DNA of 64,000 nt from Mucilaginibacter sp. UR6-1 (GTDB lineage Bacteria > Bacteroidota > Bacteroidia > Sphingobacteriales > Sphingobacteriaceae), in contig NZ_JAJIWP010000005.1 in assembly GCF_020880975.1 (NCBI RefSeq), forward strand, positions 62,001 to 126,000, in the 5' to 3' direction. Positions within the stretch are counted from its first letter, which is position 1, and each line of letters opens with the position of its first letter. The position numbers and the translations under genes were made by a program. This document shows positions 47,081-56,526 of this stretch, piece by piece. The notes beneath the pieces are model-generated. The model had not been told where the DNA came from and made no database searches. It was given only the letters and a program-made list of their open reading frames with translations.

Positions 47081-49174
47081 CTACTTCGTATAAAGGAACG
47101 AGCGGTTGGCATAGCCCGGTTTCCAATGGGCATACCAGTCAGGGTACAAAGTGCCGCCTGAGGAAGCCCATTCAGTAAAATGATTGTACACCTCGCGGAT
47201 GTCTTTACGCTCGATAGCGTAACGGGTTGAATATTTATAGCTGATAGCCCATGGCAGGTTATCGGCCGACAGGTAATAACGGTTCTCGCCAGGTTTTGAA
47301 TCGTCATCATTAGTACCGAACAATGATTTATCAGCTTTATCGGTTGGTTTGTAACCCGGTAAATGCACCTCTACACCACGTTTAAGGTTGGCGATAAGGA
47401 ATGGATTAAAGTCAGTAACTGAAAGCTCAGCCCTATCAAGCGGACTGGTGAAATTTAAAGTTACATTGATATTTTTGCCGGCAACTTTATCTTTTTCAAG
47501 TTCAGTATTGACGAAGAACGACATATCCGGATAGCTCAATACCGCGTCCTGGTGGTCAAACGGTATAATTACCGCGTTGGTTTGTCCGGCTTCAACACCA
47601 TTGCCGGCAAGAGTGATGTAGTTGCTTGTAATGCTTTGGCCCGAAATTGATTTTACTTTAGCCGCGCTAACCGGTAGCTGCAAGCCAAAACCATTTTTAA
47701 ATGACGAACCTGCCGCAAGCGGAATAAATGTGGTAACGAGATCAACCACTTTGTTTTGGGCGTTAAGTACAAACTTGTAGCGGTAATTTATCACCAGGTC
47801 ATTCATGTCATAATCACCCCTTACCGGCCAGTTATCTTCAAAAGCAAACTGCGCAAAGCGGGTGTCTGTCGGGTAATAGTCGTTATAAGCACGGTCAGGG
47901 TCAGTTGGGTACTCATCCTTATCATCAGGTACACCGTCACCATCAGTATCGTTATTCTGATCTACCGGCGGCACATTAGTATCGTCAATAGCATCAGCAA
48001 CGCTTGAGCGGGCGTAAAAAACTATATCGTTAAAATCGTTATCGCAATCAGCTTCGGTACGGTTAATATCTTCAAACCCTATAATAAAATTATCGTGCTC
48101 ATCATCACGTAAAACCACCGTATGCTTTTTAAGGTTGGCGTTAGTTTCACTGTTAAACGCATCGTTAGAGTAAAACTTCTCCACATCGGTTTGCACCTGG
48201 GTACTTGTCCATGAGTTGCGCAAAACAATAAAACCGATAGATGTACCTGCCTCAAAATTGCCCAGCTTAACCTTATGCCCGGCCATTAAAGCGCCACCCG
48301 TACCTGCTGCCGAAGCATTAGGAAAAATAAATGTAGCCTTGGCAATATCATTAGCTGTTTTTGGCGGATTAGCTGTTGGGTAAGTATAGTAAGCCAGTGT
48401 GTTTTGGTATGATGCCCCCTCGGCAACAAAGGTGATGGTTACATCCGTTTTTTTAATAACATTGATGGTAGGCACCACGCTGCTCTGCAAATACTCCGGG
48501 TGGTGCTGTGCAACATTTTTATACTCAGGTAATGAGTTGTTAATGTATTTAAGCATTTGGGCGCTCACCTCGTCACGTTCAGCTTCAAGGTTTTTAGGCA
48601 CCCCTAAAAACAGCGGATAGTTGTTGTCATTATAAATACCATCGCTGGCTGAGGTATAGGGTGCCGGGTATACAAATTGTGTATTGGTTGCCGCCCGCGC
48701 CCCAAGTGCAAATACCTTACGGTTGCTGTAGTTAACCTTTTCGGCTACCACATCGCCGCCAAAGCCTGCTTTGCCGCCAATAATCACATTGGTTGCCGTA
48801 CCATTTATTTTGGCGGTAACGTTACGCTGTAAACCAACATACTGCGGATCAACTATTAACTGTGTGGTAGCTGAGGCAACATTTACGCTGGCCTGCAATT
48901 TACCTGAGTTATCGGTAATACCGGTGTATATAGCCTCGGTTGAATCGCCTACCGTTTCGTACAATTTAACCTTAGCACCGGCAACCGGCTCATCGGTATT
49001 AGTACGCAGGGTAATGTTAACGTTTACGTTTTTTGATGTTTGGTAATTAAAGCCTGCAGCGGCCGTGGCTCCGGCTGATGTGTGCGTATCCTGGGATTCG
49101 TTAAATGAGTCTTTTTTGCAGGATACCATACCCGCAACTCCCCCTGCAAGCAGCAGAGTAAATAATTTTTTCAT
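47081..49174 (-). CDS. LruC-domain lipoprotein 1
   Basis: 697 residues from ATG 49174. A longer in-frame extension to 49252 lacks a signal peptide and is not used. Lipobox GMVSC (Cys 19) followed by KKD suits surface export. A CarboxypepD-like beta-domain (NVNITLRTNTDEPVAGAKVKLYE, about 50-130) follows. Further on come FIIGFEDINRTEADCDNDFNDIVFY and an EF-hand or thrombospondin-type-3 motif DTDGDGVPDDKDEYPTD (about 405-420). The LruC core is FEDNWPVRGDYDMNDLVINYRYKFVLN. The cysteine in EADCDND is unusual compared with its paralogues. Function unknown; Ca2+ binding is likely. Three paralogues lie in tandem, each with its own terminator. Confidence 0.9.
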   Translation of the reverse strand: MKKLFTLLLAGGVAGMVSCKKDSFNESQDTHTSAGATAAAGFNYQTSKNVNVNITLRTNTDEPVAGAKVKLYETVGDSTEAIYTGITDNSGKLQASVNVASATTQLIVDPQYVGLQRNVTAKINGTATNVIIGGKAGFGGDVVAEKVNYSNRKVFALGARAATNTQFVYPAPYTSASDGIYNDNNYPLFLGVPKNLEAERDEVSAQMLKYINNSLPEYKNVAQHHPEYLQSSVVPTINVIKKTDVTITFVAEGASYQNTLAYYTYPTANPPKTANDIAKATFIFPNASAAGTGGALMAGHKVKLGNFEAGTSIGFIVLRNSWTSTQVQTDVEKFYSNDAFNSETNANLKKHTVVLRDDEHDNFIIGFEDINRTEADCDNDFNDIVFYARSSVADAIDDTNVPPVDQNNDTDGDGVPDDKDEYPTDPDRAYNDYYPTDTRFAQFAFEDNWPVRGDYDMNDLVINYRYKFVLNAQNKVVDLVTTFIPLAAGSSFKNGFGLQLPVSAAKVKSISGQSITSNYITLAGNGVEAGQTNAVIIPFDHQDAVLSYPDMSFFVNTELEKDKVAGKNINVTLNFTSPLDRAELSVTDFNPFLIANLKRGVEVHLPGYKPTDKADKSLFGTNDDDSKPGENRYYLSADNLPWAISYKYSTRYAIERKDIREVYNHFTEWASSGGTLYPDWYAHWKPGYANRSFLYTK

Positions 49175-49310
49175 AGTTGTATTAATATATAGATGTCTGT
49201 GCTTATACATCAAACACTCATCCAACAGGCGTTTAATACTTGAAGTTACCATATCAACGAAATTTTATTTACTCAAAACGAGGTGTATTTTCTACATTAT
49301 TACTATTTAT

Positions 49311-49327
49311 TTCCCCACAGTGAATTC
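49311..49327 (-). promoter_or_regulatory. Candidate shared upstream motif, LruC gene 1
   Basis: TTCCCCACAGTGAATTC lies about 137 bp upstream of the start codon and is related to motifs at the same distance before the other two LruC genes. This copy is the most diverged. Confidence 0.3.
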
Positions 49328-49361
49328 GGCACGATTTTTTAAAGGTGGAGCCTTTAACGAA

Positions 49362-49389
49362 AAATGCACCACCCTCGGGTAGTGCATTT
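49362..49389 (-). terminator. Terminator of the second LruC gene
   Basis: 8-bp stem AAATGCAC/GTGCATTT with a 12-nt loop, and an A-run giving a T-tail on the minus strand. Confidence 0.7.
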
Positions 49390-49414
49390 CTCACAAATCA
49401 CTAATCGCTCAATA

Positions 49415-51502
49415 TTATTTTGTGTAGATCAAGGCAGTGTTTTTATAACCGGTTGCAGCGTTGCTGTACCAGTCTGTAAATGAAAGGCCACCTGATGCCG
49501 CCCACTCTGCAAAGTGAAGGTAAGCTTTAGTTATGTTAGCCTCTTCAATTGGGTAAGCTATAGCAGTATTGTAGCTAATAGCCCATGGCCAGTTCTCGGT
49601 AGACAGGTAGTATTTGCTGCTTGCTGGTTTTGAAGCATCATCCCTTGTACCAAACAGTTTAGTATCAGCCTTATCAGTTGGAGCATAACCCGGTAAGTGT
49701 ACCTCGTAAGCCCTGCGCAGATTGCTTATCAGGAAAGGATTGAACGCTGATGGCAACAGGTTAGCCTGGGCAACCGGCGAAGCGAAGTTCACTGTTACTG
49801 TGGCAGATGTACCGGTAACTTTATCTTTTGAATTAAGTGTATTGATAAAGAATGAGTTATCAGCATTTTTAATCACCGCGTCATGGTTGTCAAAAGGAAT
49901 GATAACCGCTTTGGTTTGACCGGCTTCAACCCCGTTTGATGCAAACTGGATGTAGTTGCTCGCAATTTTTTGTCCGCTTACTGATGATACAGTTGAAGCA
50001 GCAACCGGTAATTGTATACCAAAACCGTTTTTGAATGATGCACCAGCGGCCATAGCGTTAAAGGTACCTTCCATGTTCACAACTTCATTTTTAGCGTTCA
50101 AAACAAATTTGTAACGGTAGTTAACCACAAGGTCATTCATATCATAGTCGCCTTTGTTTGGCCAGTTATCTTCAAAAGCTACTTGTGAGTAAGTGGTAGC
50201 TGATGGATAGTAGCTATCATAAGCTTTAGTAGCATCATTAGGGTAAGCGTCAAGCGGATCAAGCACACCGTCACCATCTGTATCACCACCGTTATCTATC
50301 GGAGCAACACCATCATTTGAGATAGCTGTCACCGGGTTTGAGCTTGCGTAGAATACCAGGTCATTAAAGTCATTGTCAGAATCAGTATCACGTGGAAGAT
50401 CCTCAAAACCTATCAGGTATAATTTGTGGAATTCATCATATAATAATACTGAGTGTCTTCTCAGGCTCGCGCTGCTTTCAGGGTTAAGGGCATCGTTTGA
50501 AAAGTATTTAGTTCCGGTGGTTGAGATACCTTTACCAGTCCAGGCATTTTGTAATAACACAAAGCCTATTGAAGTACCCGCGCTGAAACGGCCAAGCTTT
50601 ACTTTATCACCTGAGTTTAAGCCACCGGCTGAACCTACTGCTGATGAGTTAGGGAATACCACGGTAGCATCGCTGATGCTTTCTTGCGTTGGTGTAGTAC
50701 CTGTTTTATAAGTGTAGTAAGCCAATGTGTTCAGGAAACCTGCACCTTCTGACACGAAAGTGATCCATACATCTGAAGTAGCCGTTACTTTTAATACTGT
50801 AGTAGCGCTGCTTGTAAGATACTCGGGGTGAGATTTTGTAAGGGCAACGTTCTCAGGTAATGATGAGTTGACATATTTTAATAATGCCGCGTCAATAACA
50901 TCGCCTGCAGACTCTAAATATTTAGGGCGACCCAGGCTGAACGGATATGTTGATGTATTTACAACCGCATCGTTTGAAGTGCTGTATGGTGATGGGTATA
51001 CCAGTGTTACGTTGGTAGCAGCAGCCATTTTTAATGAATTGCTGATCTTGGTAGCGTTGGTTGTTGAAGCGCTGCCGATAACATCGCCGCCAAAACCTGT
51101 TTTACCACCAATTACCGCTGTAGTTGCAGCACCATTTATAGCAGCAACCGCGTTACGTATTAAACCTACGTAAGCAGGGTCAATAATAAGTTGTGTTGCT
51201 GAGGTAGGCACAGTAACTTTTGAAGTGATGTTACCATTTTGGTCGGTAACTGCTTTGAAAATTGCTGATTCAGTATTTGAAGGATTATATACGCTAACCA
51301 CAACGCCTGCAAGTGGCTGATCGTTGTTGGTACGTAAAGTAATGTTTAATGCTACATCTTTAGTAGTGCTGAAGTTGAAACCCTCCGGGGCTATTTTGCT
51401 TCCTGTATTTTCAACCGGGGTTGGTTGTGTTGAGCTATCTTTTTTACAAGATGCCATGCCTGCTAAAGTACCTAACAGTAAAAAGGTGTAAATCTTTTTC
51501 AT
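49415..51502 (-). CDS. LruC-domain lipoprotein 2
   Basis: 695 residues with lipobox GMASC (Cys 19) then KKD. Same order as gene 1: N-terminal beta-domain (DVALNITLRTNNDQPLAGVVVSVYNPS), GFEDLPRDTDSDNDFNDLVFYA, the calcium-type repeat DTDGDGVLDPLDAYPND, then FEDNWPNKGDYDMNDLVVNYRYKFVLN. The C-terminus keeps TDWYSNAATGYKNTALIYTK. Closest to gene 3, so these two are the younger duplicates. Expression probably starts from a promoter in the 259-bp gap upstream, which carries a shared motif. Function unknown; likely a surface protein. Confidence 0.9.
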   Translation of the reverse strand: MKKIYTFLLLGTLAGMASCKKDSSTQPTPVENTGSKIAPEGFNFSTTKDVALNITLRTNNDQPLAGVVVSVYNPSNTESAIFKAVTDQNGNITSKVTVPTSATQLIIDPAYVGLIRNAVAAINGAATTAVIGGKTGFGGDVIGSASTTNATKISNSLKMAAATNVTLVYPSPYSTSNDAVVNTSTYPFSLGRPKYLESAGDVIDAALLKYVNSSLPENVALTKSHPEYLTSSATTVLKVTATSDVWITFVSEGAGFLNTLAYYTYKTGTTPTQESISDATVVFPNSSAVGSAGGLNSGDKVKLGRFSAGTSIGFVLLQNAWTGKGISTTGTKYFSNDALNPESSASLRRHSVLLYDEFHKLYLIGFEDLPRDTDSDNDFNDLVFYASSNPVTAISNDGVAPIDNGGDTDGDGVLDPLDAYPNDATKAYDSYYPSATTYSQVAFEDNWPNKGDYDMNDLVVNYRYKFVLNAKNEVVNMEGTFNAMAAGASFKNGFGIQLPVAASTVSSVSGQKIASNYIQFASNGVEAGQTKAVIIPFDNHDAVIKNADNSFFINTLNSKDKVTGTSATVTVNFASPVAQANLLPSAFNPFLISNLRRAYEVHLPGYAPTDKADTKLFGTRDDASKPASSKYYLSTENWPWAISYNTAIAYPIEEANITKAYLHFAEWAASGGLSFTDWYSNAATGYKNTALIYTK

Positions 51503-51628
51503 TTTTAAATTAATTAGTGTTGATGCAACTGCATAGGCAATAAGAGTTCCAACTTCTAAAAAGTATGGCTTTCATAGCTAAAAATTCCTGATAGTTGTGC
51601 CAACATGTATTCAATAAAATGGAAAAAT

Positions 51629-51673
51629 TTCCCCAATGGGGAATTAATAGGATAGAAAAGTGTGGAATTCCCC
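51629..51673 (-). promoter_or_regulatory. Candidate shared upstream motif, LruC gene 2
   Basis: Palindrome TTCCCC-AAT-GGGGAA (51629-51643) plus AAAAGTGTGGAATTCCCC (51656-51673), 127-171 bp upstream of the start codon. The same AAAAGTGTGGAA with TTCCCC occurs upstream of gene 3. Confidence 0.45.
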
Positions 51674-51691
51674 AATTTATAAAACAAAAAA

Positions 51692-51719
51692 ATCCCGGCG
51701 CGTGTTAAGCGGCCGGGAT
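51692..51719 (-). terminator. Terminator of the third LruC gene
   Basis: 8-bp GC-rich stem ATCCCGGC/GCCGGGAT, 12-nt loop, followed on the minus strand by a seven-T run. Confidence 0.85.
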
Positions 51720-51761
51720 GATGACCCACATTGCTATGGGCTTATCGGTCAGTTATAGAAA

Positions 51762-53852
51762 TTACTTGGTGTAAATAAAGCTGCTGTTACGGTAACCCGA
51801 TGCAGTGTTGCTATACCAGTCGGCAAAAGTTGAACCGCCTGATGCCGCCCACTCTGCAAAGTGCAGGTAAGCTTTATTAATGTTCGCCTCTTCAATAGGG
51901 TAAAGTATGGCTGTTGTGTAGCTGATAGCCCATGGCCAGTTCTCGTTAGACAGGTAATACTTACCACTTGCCGGCGCTGAAGCATCATCATTAGTACCGA
52001 ACAATTTAGCATCTACCTTATCAGTTGGCGCGTAACCCGGCAGGTGAATTTCATAACCGCGGCGCTGGTTGCTGATCAGGAACGGATTGAACGCTGATAC
52101 TGCAAGGTTAGCCTGGTCAACCGCTGTAGTAAAGTTAATATTTACTGTTACTGTAGTACCGGTAACTTTATCCTTAGCGTTCATGGTATTAATAAAGAAT
52201 GAATTGTCGGCATTTTTTATCACCGCGTCCTGGTTATCAAACGGAATGATAACCGCTTTGCTTTGGCCCGCCTCGGTACCATTTGATGACATTTGCAGGT
52301 AAGTACCTGTAATTTTGTGGCCTGTTACTGATGACACAGCCGAAGCGCTAACCGGTAACTGCACACCAAAACCGTTTTTGAATGATGCACCGGCAGCTAC
52401 AGGCACAAACTCACCTTTCATGCTCACCACCTGGTTTTTAGCATTACTTACAAATGAGTAGCGGTAGTTAACAACAAGGTCATTCAGGTCATAATCGCCT
52501 TTAGTTGGCCAGTTATCCTCAAAAGCAACCTGTGCATAAGTGCTTGCTGATGGGTAGTAGCTATTGTAAGCTTTAGTAGCATCGTTAGGATAAGCGTCAA
52601 GCTCGTCAATCACACCGTCACCATCAGTATCGCCGCCGTTATCAATTTCAGCAACACCTGTTTTTGAGATAGCTGTTATCGGGTTAGCTGTGGCGTAAAC
52701 TACCAGGTCATTAAAGTCGTTATCAGAACCATTTTGCCTGTTTATATCCTCAAAGCCTAACAAAAATAATTTGTGTGCATCGTCATACAACATTACGCTG
52801 TGCCTGCGTGTGGCAGTTGTACTTTCAGGATTAAACTTATCTGTAGTGTAAAATTTAGCAGCCGAAGTATTCACACCGCTACCTGTCCAGGCATCCTGTA
52901 TCAATACAAAGCCTATAGATGTACCGGCATCAAATGTACCCAGTTTTACTTTATTACCGCTTACCAGGCCGCCACCTGATCCTGATGCCGAGGCATTAGG
53001 GAAGATGTAAGTAACCTTGTCAATACCACCTAATAAAGTACCGCCGCCGGCCTGTGTTGGAGGATTGTTTGTAGGGTAAGTATAGTAAGCAAGTGTATTA
53101 CGGTAACCCGCGCCTTCTGACACGAAAGTGATCCATACATCAGATTTTGCGGTTACATTAATAGCTTGAACTGATGAAGATGTTAAATACTCAGGATGAG
53201 AGGTAGTAAGCGGGGTACCTTCAGGTAATGAAGCGTTTACATATGACAGCAATCCCTGATCAATAACATCCGAAGTAGTTTCCAGGTAAACAGGCTTACC
53301 CAGGTTAACAGGGCTGGTAAACGCGTTTGACGCGGTATAAGTGCCCGGGTAAACAAAATCAGTATTTAACAAACCATTTGTACCAAGGCTGTTGCTCCTG
53401 ATGCTGTTTCCAACACTTTCAGGCTCAATATCGCCAGCGTAACCGGTGGCACCACCAATAACTACCGTTGTTGAGCTGCCTTTAATTGAAGCGGTTGCAT
53501 AACGCATTAAACCTACGTAAGCAGGGTCAATAGTAAGCTTGGTTAAATACGATGGCACGTTAACTTTACCTTTAAGGTTACCGTTAGCATCAGTAACACC
53601 CTTAAAAATAGAGGCGTTAACATCGGTGTTTGACGGATCGTAAACGCTGACCACAACACCTGATAACGGTTGGTTATTGTTAGTGCGCAGGGTTACATCA
53701 ACATCAATGTCTTTGCTGGTTTTAAAGTTAAAGCCATCAGGGGCAATTTTGTCAGTTGGTACTTCAGGCGTCGGCTCGTTCGACCTATCCTTTTTACATG
53801 ACGCCAAACCTGCAACACCCAGTATTAACAGGCAAGTAAATAATTTTTTCAT
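51762..53852 (-). CDS. LruC-domain lipoprotein 3
   Basis: 696 residues with lipobox GLASC (Cys 19) then KKD. The order of domains matches genes 1 and 2: KDIDVDVTLRTNNNQPLSGVVVSVYDPS, GFEDINRQNGSDNDFNDLVVYA, DTDGDGVIDELDAYPND, FEDNWPTKGDYDLNDLVVNYRYSFVSN, ending TASGYRNSSFIYTK. It is the first of the tandem set by transcription order and divergent from a periplasmic protein gene. LruC-domain proteins were named in Leptospira lipoproteins; the role in Bacteroidota is unknown. Confidence 0.9.
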   Translation of the reverse strand: MKKLFTCLLILGVAGLASCKKDRSNEPTPEVPTDKIAPDGFNFKTSKDIDVDVTLRTNNNQPLSGVVVSVYDPSNTDVNASIFKGVTDANGNLKGKVNVPSYLTKLTIDPAYVGLMRYATASIKGSSTTVVIGGATGYAGDIEPESVGNSIRSNSLGTNGLLNTDFVYPGTYTASNAFTSPVNLGKPVYLETTSDVIDQGLLSYVNASLPEGTPLTTSHPEYLTSSSVQAINVTAKSDVWITFVSEGAGYRNTLAYYTYPTNNPPTQAGGGTLLGGIDKVTYIFPNASASGSGGGLVSGNKVKLGTFDAGTSIGFVLIQDAWTGSGVNTSAAKFYTTDKFNPESTTATRRHSVMLYDDAHKLFLLGFEDINRQNGSDNDFNDLVVYATANPITAISKTGVAEIDNGGDTDGDGVIDELDAYPNDATKAYNSYYPSASTYAQVAFEDNWPTKGDYDLNDLVVNYRYSFVSNAKNQVVSMKGEFVPVAAGASFKNGFGVQLPVSASAVSSVTGHKITGTYLQMSSNGTEAGQSKAVIIPFDNQDAVIKNADNSFFINTMNAKDKVTGTTVTVNINFTTAVDQANLAVSAFNPFLISNQRRGYEIHLPGYAPTDKVDAKLFGTNDDASAPASGKYYLSNENWPWAISYTTAILYPIEEANINKAYLHFAEWAASGGSTFADWYSNTASGYRNSSFIYTK

Positions 53853-53973
53853 ATTGATTAATTAGTATTCGTTATACGAACAAATACAACTATAGTTCCA
53901 TAAATTTTAACTGTCAAATTAAACTTGCAAAACGTTTTAGCTGAAAGTTAATGCTTTTTAACGGGGAGTTTCA

Positions 53974-54010
53974 TTCCCAAAAAGTGTGGAAACAATGGGA
54001 AATATTCCCC
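53974..54010 (-). promoter_or_regulatory. Candidate shared upstream motif, LruC gene 3
   Basis: Contains AAAAAGTGTGGAA (53979-53992) flanked by TTCCC and ATTCCCC, 122-158 bp upstream of the start codon. It lies in the divergent gap with the gene at 54079, so it could affect both. Confidence 0.45.
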
Positions 54011-54078
54011 ATAGGAGTACGAATTTTTTATTCTCTGTAACAATTGCCTCTATATCAGGTCAAAACCAAAACACAACC

Positions 54079-54873
54079 ATGACCAGACACCTTTACCCCC
54101 TATTAATCGCTGCTATCGGCATCTTTTCTGTAAATGAAGCATCGGCTCAAAAGATCGACTCAATTAAGGCAGGCGATAAAAACCTCATTACCAGCCAGCT
54201 AAAACCCGGTCTAAAACAATACATGGTGTATTTCCAAATGCCGGCGCGAAAGAAAAGTGTCAATATTTCGCTTTGGTTAAGAAAGGTGCAAAAAACAACC
54301 CGTAATAACGAAGCCGTTTTTATTACTACGCAACATTGGTACGCCTCGGATACTAATCAATACCGCCACATCATATCAGTAAACAAGGCAACAGATTTTA
54401 GTCCGCTATATCACCGGGAAACAATAGGCACAAAAACCAAGGCATATAACTGGGGCGATAAAAAAATAAGCGGAGCCGATACCGTGACCAACAATCTGGC
54501 AAAAGATTTTACGCTCGCGTTCGATCAGCCAAATCTGAACTGGAACCTGGATGTGGAAACTTTTGAGATGCTGCCATTAGCCTATGGCAAGGTGTTCGCT
54601 ATTAATTTTTACGATGCGGGCATAGGAAAACCGGCATACACTACATATAAAGTAACCGGCAGTGAAATGCTTACCCTTTTAAATAACGAAAAGGTGGACT
54701 GCTGGAAACTGGTTAACGAAGGCGACTTTAACGGCAACAAATTCACCCAAACATTTTGGATCAGCAAAAAAAGCCATGAGTTTTTAAAAGAGGAAGATGC
54801 CTTTAACGGCGGTTACCGCTATAAGGTAAAATTACCGGGCAACGCACCCGATCTGCTTGCGCGGTTCAAATAA
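54079..54873 (+). CDS. Secreted protein of unknown function (DUF3108-like)
   Basis: 264 residues from ATG 54079 (MTRHLYPLLIAAIGIFSVNEASAQ is the signal region). An upstream in-frame extension to 53986 has no signal-like features and is rejected. The mature part alternates beta-strands (QYMVYFQMPARKKSVNISLWL, VFITTQHWYA) and contains VTGSEMLTLLNNEKVDCWKLVNEGDFNGNKFTQTFWISKKSHEFLKEED, a pattern seen in DUF3108-type periplasmic proteins. No catalytic residues are recognisable. It is convergent with the ligase gene (9-bp gap). Confidence 0.75.
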   Translation: MTRHLYPLLIAAIGIFSVNEASAQKIDSIKAGDKNLITSQLKPGLKQYMVYFQMPARKKSVNISLWLRKVQKTTRNNEAVFITTQHWYASDTNQYRHIISVNKATDFSPLYHRETIGTKTKAYNWGDKKISGADTVTNNLAKDFTLAFDQPNLNWNLDVETFEMLPLAYGKVFAINFYDAGIGKPAYTTYKVTGSEMLTLLNNEKVDCWKLVNEGDFNGNKFTQTFWISKKSHEFLKEEDAFNGGYRYKVKLPGNAPDLLARFK

Positions 54874-54882
54874 CATTCTTAA

Positions 54883-56526
54883 TTATGATCCCTCCTCCGG
54901 TGATGGAGAAACAGGATCGAGGAGTGCCTTTAACGTTTCGAGCGTATCGGCCTCCTCTTTCTTTTTGTCATGCCGCCAGCGCAGTATACGCGGAAAGCGC
55001 AGCGCGATGCCCGATTTGTGGCGGGTGGATTTATTGATTCCCTCAAAACCGATCTCGAACACCAACTCGGGTTTTACTGTTCGCACCGGCCCGAATTTTT
55101 CGAGGGTATTACGCTTCACAAAATAATCAACCTTGTTTATTTCCTGGTCGGTAAGGCCGGAGTAGGCCTTGGCAAAGGGCACCAGCTTATCGCCATCCCA
55201 AACGGCAAAGGTGTAGTCGGTATACAGGTCGGCACGGCGGCCATGACCTTTTTGGGCATAGATCATAACGGCATCAATGGAGAGCGGATCTATCTTCCAC
55301 TTCCACCAGTCGCCGCGGCGGCGGCCAACCTGGTAAGTAGCGTTTTTACGCTTGAGCATAATACCCTCGGCTATCATGGCGCGCGATTGTTCGCGCAGTG
55401 TTTCAAGCTCGGCCCAGCTATCAAATTTTATTAATTCCGATATGCGGAAAACCTCAGGATACTCTGTAGCGGCTTGCAATTGCTCCAGAATAACGCGCCG
55501 TTCGGCTTGTGTTTTGGTACGGATATCCTCCCCCTCAAATTCCAGGCAATCATAAGCAATAACAGCTACCGGGCTGTCCTGCAATATTTTTTTGCTCAGA
55601 TTTTTTCGGCCTATGCGGGTTTGCAGCACATTAAAAGGCATGGGCAAACCATTGGTAAAACTCAATATCTCACCATCAAGCACGGTACCATCAGGGAGGG
55701 CATTTAAAAACGGATGCAGCTCCGGGAATTTCTCGGTCGATAGGTCTTCACCCCTGCTCCAGATGAATATCTTTCCATCGCGTTTGATCATTTGCGCACG
55801 GATGCCGTCCCACTTCCACTCCGCCTGCCATTCGGCAGGTTGCCCTAACGAAGCCTCCAAATCATCAGCAGTTTTTCGTTTTTCTGATGTTTCCTGTATT
55901 GGGTACGCTAAAAAGAAAGGGTATGGGCGCGATATATCATCAGCCGTGCTTTGTTCCTGTATCAGTTGTTCATAACTATAGGTTTCGGGCATCCAGCTAC
56001 CCATAATGCGGTGTGTAAGCGTTGCTGCTTCAATACCTGTAACCTCGGCCAGCGCCTTTACAACCAGGTTTTGCGACACCCCTATCCGGAAGCTTCCGGT
56101 AAGCAGCTTGTTAAATACAAAACGCTCCTGCCTGTCCAGCATCATCCACGATTCTATTAGCCACAATTTGCGTTCTTCTTCATTGCGCTTTGCAACTTCA
56201 TTAATTTCCGCCACCCACTCGGTAAGTGTTTTATTACTGCCCGATGTATTCTCCGGCATCAGCAGCGACATGGTTTCGGCCAGATCACCCACCACATGGT
56301 AGCTCTCCTCAAACAGCCATGCCGGTATGTTTGATAGCTCTACCGCCCAGTTACGCACCAGGGTAGAGTTGATAGGCCGCTTGGGCCGCCTGCCGGTAAA
56401 CAGTGCCAGCATGTGCATTTTATCCGCATCGGGCACACTGTTAAAATAATCTTTAAGGATGCGTACCTTCTCGTTGGTCTTGTTGGTTTCATCAAGCGAG
56501 AGAAAAAGTTGGGCAAAGGCTTTCAT
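54883..56526 (-). CDS. ATP-dependent DNA ligase of the ligase-exonuclease repair pair
   Basis: 547 residues. The N-terminal helical domain (about 1-190) precedes the nucleotidyltransferase core. EWKWDGIRAQMIKRDG is motif I with the AMP-accepting Lys, VLDGEI motif III, EGIMLKRKN motif IV, and WWKWKIDP motif V. A C-terminal OB domain (RADLYTDYTFAVWDGDKLVPFAKAYSGL) follows. It joins DNA nicks with ATP. The start ATG overlaps the exonuclease stop (ATGA), so translation is coupled. The usual partner DEXH helicase and phosphoesterase of this Bacteroidota repair module are not adjacent. Confidence 0.95.
   Translation of the reverse strand: MKAFAQLFLSLDETNKTNEKVRILKDYFNSVPDADKMHMLALFTGRRPKRPINSTLVRNWAVELSNIPAWLFEESYHVVGDLAETMSLLMPENTSGSNKTLTEWVAEINEVAKRNEEERKLWLIESWMMLDRQERFVFNKLLTGSFRIGVSQNLVVKALAEVTGIEAATLTHRIMGSWMPETYSYEQLIQEQSTADDISRPYPFFLAYPIQETSEKRKTADDLEASLGQPAEWQAEWKWDGIRAQMIKRDGKIFIWSRGEDLSTEKFPELHPFLNALPDGTVLDGEILSFTNGLPMPFNVLQTRIGRKNLSKKILQDSPVAVIAYDCLEFEGEDIRTKTQAERRVILEQLQAATEYPEVFRISELIKFDSWAELETLREQSRAMIAEGIMLKRKNATYQVGRRRGDWWKWKIDPLSIDAVMIYAQKGHGRRADLYTDYTFAVWDGDKLVPFAKAYSGLTDQEINKVDYFVKRNTLEKFGPVRTVKPELVFEIGFEGINKSTRHKSGIALRFPRILRWRHDKKKEEADTLETLKALLDPVSPSPEEGS

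Noticed and set aside
49175..49252. 26-residue N-terminal extension of LruC gene 1
   Set aside because: It has no signal-like features; the lipoprotein signal starts at 49174, as in the two paralogues.
53986..54078. Upstream extension of the secreted protein gene
   Set aside because: The region contains the LruC upstream motif; the signal peptide begins at 54079.
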